From Trichopria drosophilae (Eukaryota > Arthropoda > Insecta > Hymenoptera > Diapriidae), in the NCBI GenBank assembly GCA_030407085.1, contig CM059587.1:69985001-70049000 (forward strand): a DNA stretch of 64,000 nt. Reading direction: 5' to 3'. The notes below the pieces were generated by a model, which saw only the letters and a program-made list of their open reading frames with translations, searched no databases and was not told the DNA's origin. A program made the translations under genes and the position numbers. Below, in pieces: positions 60,271-64,000 of the stretch (position 1 is the stretch's first letter; each line of letters begins with the position of its first letter).

Positions 60271-60428
60271 CATGAACCCTTTGTTAAATATAACCATTTT
60301 AAATAACCCATTTTTGTTTGTACAATATCATGCAGGAAGGAGGATGAAGAAAATATAGAAGATATATTTAATAAATGTTATTTATTTTTTTATTTCTCAT
60401 ATTCATACATAACAATATACAATAGCAA

Positions 60429-61296
60429 TCAAATGAAATTCATATTTTCAATATCATCAGCTAATGCATCGCTTTTAACGTGACAATTGATGCAGTCTTT
60501 AATCATAGGTGGTTGACCATCTATCGTATCATAGCTTGATTCGAAATGTTTATAACATCGACGACATTCACGTATATCAGGATGCATTTGCATAGCAGGT
60601 GGCAAGCAAGCCCATGTTTCTTCAATTTGCCGGTCAGCAAATATGCAAATGAAATCAATCGGCAGACATTCGATATCTTTTGTTTCCATCAATGCGAGAC
60701 GTTTTACTTCGTAATAAATCCTTAATGAACGTTGTGGAGATGCAGGTTGTTCACATAGATTTTCCAATACCCAATTCTCAAGTATTTTTACATTTTCTTT
60801 AGCGCATGTTCCATTAATCGTATGATTTTCACACATCTCCGACAATTGATATTGCTGCTGCTGCTTCAGTTTTGTTAGAGATGGGCAGTCCAAAAATGTC
60901 GAGATCGACAACATTTTTAGCGTTTAATATATCCTCCAACCAACATTTTTTATCGACTCCTTTTACATAAATTTTGCTAGCACATTTAACGATATCCTCC
61001 AAAGTTTCGTTTATAGCGTCAAATGGTACGTCGCCAGATTGCCATGGTAAACCGTGATAATTATTCATCAACCAGTTATTGACTCTCTTATAGTGTAAAG
61101 GTACCCATTGATATGGTGGTTTAAACACATAAGTCACAATTTCACTGTCGACAATATTTATTATAGACATTTCCTTCGGTATTAACCTATTACCAGGCCC
61201 GCGGAATCCCTGCACGTCTACAACGTATTCCATTTCGTATGAAACTGATTCACAAGTGAATAACCGCGTTTCATTCATTAATTGACGCACGCGCAA
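60429..61296 (-). pseudogene. Insect uncharacterised protein, DEDD exonuclease-like; one frameshift
   Basis: Two overlapping minus frames form one coding region: 61296-60829, then 60914-60429. The overlap falls at DLDIFG-CPSL near 60885-60897, beside a T5 run, where one base too many shifts the frame. Likely starts are the ATGs opening MNETRLFT or MEYVVDVQGF. In order there is VVDVQGFRGPGNRLIPKEM, a W.P.HYKRVNNW block, HGLPW, IYVKGVDKKCWLEDIL, VVDLD, CENHTINGTCAKENVKILEN, and a C-terminal Cys-rich part (CRRCYKHFES..CINCH). I recognise this arrangement from uncharacterised insect proteins, and the D-x-Q start, K-G-x-x-K and H..C-A-x-x-N pattern recalls DEDD exonucleases. That functional link is inference. 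AATAAA lies about 45 bases past the stop. It may be a young pseudogene or carry an assembly error. Confidence 0.55.
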
Positions 61297-61963
61297 TAAT
61301 GGTTACCTCTCCTCTCAAACCAATTTCTTTACATTTCCACTTATTTCGTGTTAACATTCGTTAACAAAGGTAGCATTAATAAATAAATAAATAATTTATA
61401 ATAATAATATTTAAATAGTAATAAATCTCTCATCATCATCAATATCCTTGTCTTCCTCCTGTGTATTAAAATGTATAATATAGAAATGATGGAAGAAGCT
61501 AGCAGTAATTAGAAAGAGAGGATGTCATGCTTATTCTCTATGCATTTATCTATTCACGGTATTAACGAGTTTTCATGACTTTCGAACCATAGATATAATT
61601 TTGGAGTACTGATTCACTAGTGAATAAAGTATAACAGTGTTTTATTCATTAATTGACGCACGCGCAGTAATGGTTACCTCTCCTCTCAAACCAATTTCTT
61701 TACATTTCCACTTATTTCGTGTTAACATTCGTTAACAAAGGTAGCATTAATAAATAAATAAATAATTTATAATAATAATATTTAAATAATAATAAATCTC
61801 ACATGATCCGAATAGTGTGTATTAAAATGTATAATATAGAAATGATGGAAGAAGCTAGCAGTAATTAGAAAGAGAGGATGTCACGCTTATTCTCTATGCA
61901 TTTATCTATTCACGATATTTACGTGTTTTCATGACGTTCGAACCACAGCTATAATTTTGGAGT
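61241..61963. repeat. Tandem duplication (about 367 bp) of the gene's 5' end and upstream region
   Basis: 61241-61607 and 61608-61963 both begin actgattcac.agtgaata, contain cattaattgacgcacgcgca, aatttctttacatttccact, gtgttaacattcgttaacaa and an ataaataaataaataattta block, and end ataattttggagt. The second copy keeps only the first few dozen coding bases. A third occurrence of cattaattgacgca is at 63401, at the start of the decayed paralogue. Confidence 0.8.
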
Positions 61964-62655
61964 TTGGACACGTGGGTAATGTAATTAATCATGCTCTTAA
62001 CCGTTTTTCTTTAAATATGTGTACAATTTACCAGATCTTAATCGCCATACAGGTTTCGACCTGTTAATTATCCGTAGACTTTACTATACGGTAACAATGA
62101 ATCTGACTTCCCATTAGTAACAAATACATACGAGTATCGACTTGCTTATAATATAACTAATTAACCTTCATTTAATATTTCCCACTTTTAACATTTCTGA
62201 GACTAATGAGATCGAAATGTCGATGTAAAAAGAGAAGCGTGTAAAATTCAAGAGTTTCTTTCTATCTTTACGCACAGTTTTGTGTCTTTTAAGTAAAAAG
62301 TTAATGGATGTGACAATGCTGCCATCTTTTGGTATGTTTAAAGAGATTGCAGAATCTGTGTATCGCAGAATAAAATATGCGGGTGCATCTGAAATGCGTG
62401 GATTCATCGCAAGCTGCGATCATACACTTGCTGATATGAGTGGTTATGGAGCGATTACAATTGAATATGAGGTTCTTGAAAATTGGCTCTAGTTGATAAT
62501 TAACCTTATTATCGCCATGCAAAAGAATATGAAAGTGAAATTGTTAAATATTACCGTGCATCTACTGCAAAGCGAAAGCAATCTTGAGGACCCGGGATTT
62601 TTTATTTTTAAAATACCTATATTGCCATTACTATACATCCCTCCGAAATTAACAA
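61964..62655. other. No recognised gene
   Basis: A 70-codon plus frame (62280-62492) exists, but neither it nor its surroundings show a known domain. Confidence 0.35.
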
Positions 62656-62656
62656 T

Positions 62657-63408
62657 TTGCAGAGTCTTTAATCATCGGCGGCGGTCTTTCCAAGGTATCA
62701 TCACTCGTTTCAAAATGTTTATCAACGACATTCACGTAAATTTGGATGCATTTGCATTGTGAGTGGTAAGCATGACCATGCTTCTTCGATTTCACGTTCT
62801 GCAAACGTTGAGATGAAATCTATAGGTAGACACACGATGTCTTTTGTTTCCATTAATGCTAGACGTTTCACTTCATAATAAACTCTCATTGACCTTTAAA
62901 GAAATGCAGGCTGGTCGTGAAGATTTTCCAGTATCCAATTTTTAAGCATTTTAACATTTTGTTTAGGACACTTTCCGTTAAATGTATGATTTTCACAATT
63001 TATCGACAATCGATGTTGTTGTTGTTGTCCTATGAATTTCGGTAGAGATGGATAGGCCAATATGTCTAGGTCGACAACATTGTCAGCATCTAAAATTTTC
63101 TGCAACCTATATCTTTTTTTGTCTGCACCTTTTATGGGCATCTTGTGAGCACATGTAAGGTTGTCTTCCAACGTTTCGTTGATTGCATCAAAGAGTATAT
63201 ATCGACCGATTCCCATCGTAGACTATGATAATTGTGTATTAACCAATCGTTTTACGTTGAAAACATACTTTACAACATCACTGTCGGAAATATCCATAAT
63301 GCACATTTCCTGTGGTACAAACCGATTACCGGGTCCGGGAATCCTTGCACGTCGGCAATATACTACATTTCTAGTACCTAATAGTGATTAGCTTGTCCCC
63401 TTCATTAA
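62657..63408 (-). pseudogene. Decayed paralogue of the 60429-61296 gene
   Basis: On the minus strand the same blocks appear in order: a DVQGFPGPGNRFVPQEM-like region (about 63352-63302), FDAINETLEDNLTCAHKMPI, IKGADKKRYRLQKILDA, NVVDLD, CENHTFNGKCPKQNVKMLKN, then MRVYYEVKRLALMETKDI-like sequence (about 62892-62840) and the MIKD region (about 62665). Frames change several times, the segment between the first block and NETLED is shortened, and the C-terminal Cys-rich end is missing. It therefore arose by duplication and has since lost coding ability. Confidence 0.7.
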
Positions 63409-63419
63409 TTGACGCATTT

Positions 63420-63640
63420 TTTTCTCTCTCCCTCTCTCTTTTGTTATAAATCTAGTATTGCGATTTTATATGCTTCTGTTAGTATGCCTTGTTATATTAA
63501 GCTTAGTTTTAGTTTTAGTTATCTGTATGTATGCTCTATATTGGTTGGCCTAAGAGGTAATACCTCAAGCCATAATAAAGAGAATCAATCAATACATCTC
63601 TCTCTCTCTCTCTCTCTTCTTTCTCTCTCTCACACACTCT
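63420..63640. repeat. CT-rich microsatellites around a LINE-like 3' end
   Basis: (CT)n tracts lie at 63421-63440 and 63597-63632. Between them, ttggttggcctaagaggtaa, tacctcaagccataataaag and agaatcaatcaatac resemble the 3' UTR and short-word tail of an insect non-LTR retrotransposon. No coding part precedes it. Confidence 0.4.
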
Positions 63641-64000
63641 TTGTCACTTCCACATATGACGCGGTACCTCTAACTTATGGATATACATCGTATCTTTCTC
63701 TCTAGATCGTAGTATCTCTTCGTCAAATCCTATGAATCGGAAATCAAATCAGAGTGTAACAAAAACAGATAGTTTTCATGGTCACTAGATCCATCTCGGT
63801 ATCATCCAATTTTCCTCTCGAGATTAAGATAGACGGTCCCATACTTGTCCATTGTAGCTAGTTTGCGAGTTACGATGCTCAGATGATGCAGAGTTGAACG
63901 CAATATTAAATCGTTTCACGTACTAGTACCAGTATGATGGTCTCCATACTTTTACAATTAAAGAAACCTTTTCTACGATATTTGATCTCTTTGAAATGTA
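63641..64000. other. No recognised feature
   Basis: No gene, RNA or repeat was recognised up to the window end. Confidence 0.4.

Noticed and set aside
59683..60300. Complete hAT element starting at CAGTGGTTCTCAACC
   Set aside because: No inverted partner of this end was found downstream, so only an isolated terminal repeat is claimed.

Overview
The window looks like arthropod nuclear DNA, most likely from a hymenopteran (wasp, ant or bee). The support is a five-exon venom-allergen/antigen 5-type CAP gene with a hymenopteran-style sequence, AT-rich introns with GT..AG borders, and many insect-type transposons (Ty3/gypsy, DD41D Tc1/mariner, hAT, LINE, MITEs). No rRNA, operon or prokaryotic signal was seen. 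Gene density is very low and most of the window is repeats.

Layout. 1-13.5 kb is AT-rich, with short-motif clusters, foldback elements, a LINE 3' end (5.68-6.13 kb) and several MITEs. At 1.7-2.16 kb on the minus strand there is a compact unit with a six-box heat-shock element, a TATA box, a body of perfect hairpins and an AATAAA. 13.52 to about 21 kb is a decayed Ty3/gypsy retrotransposon whose gag carries a 749-bp hAT-type insertion with a perfect 8-bp target-site duplication. 21.5-23.2 kb holds two more MITEs. 24.6-28.1 kb is a tandem array of exons each encoding a TAZ-type zinc finger (CBP/p300 family). The first copy is intact, the later ones are chimaeric, frameshifted or truncated, and a DD41D transposon lies between copies 1 and 2. 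29.2-30.5 kb is a 1.26-kb inverted repeat. 30.8-31.6 kb is a terminal-inverted-repeat element full of GTACTGGCA-like words, with a tRNA-like fossil inside.

31.78-36.58 kb (minus) is the best gene: a complete five-exon, 228-residue secreted CAP protein. 39.16-39.66 kb is a perfect 16-bp C15A minisatellite that abuts a roughly 19.4-kb satellite of 164-bp units (about 118 copies, 39.66-59.06 kb) with higher-order structure. 60.4-63.4 kb (minus) holds an insect family resembling DEDD exonucleases: one copy with a single frameshift, a duplicated 5' flank, and a decayed second copy.

The genes do not form a pathway. The shared theme is duplication followed by decay, seen in the TAZ exons, the exonuclease-like genes, the satellite and the foldback elements. 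The most unusual items are the TAZ-only exon array and the heat-shock-type unit with a hairpin-rich body. Splice sites, transcription and homology are judged by eye only.
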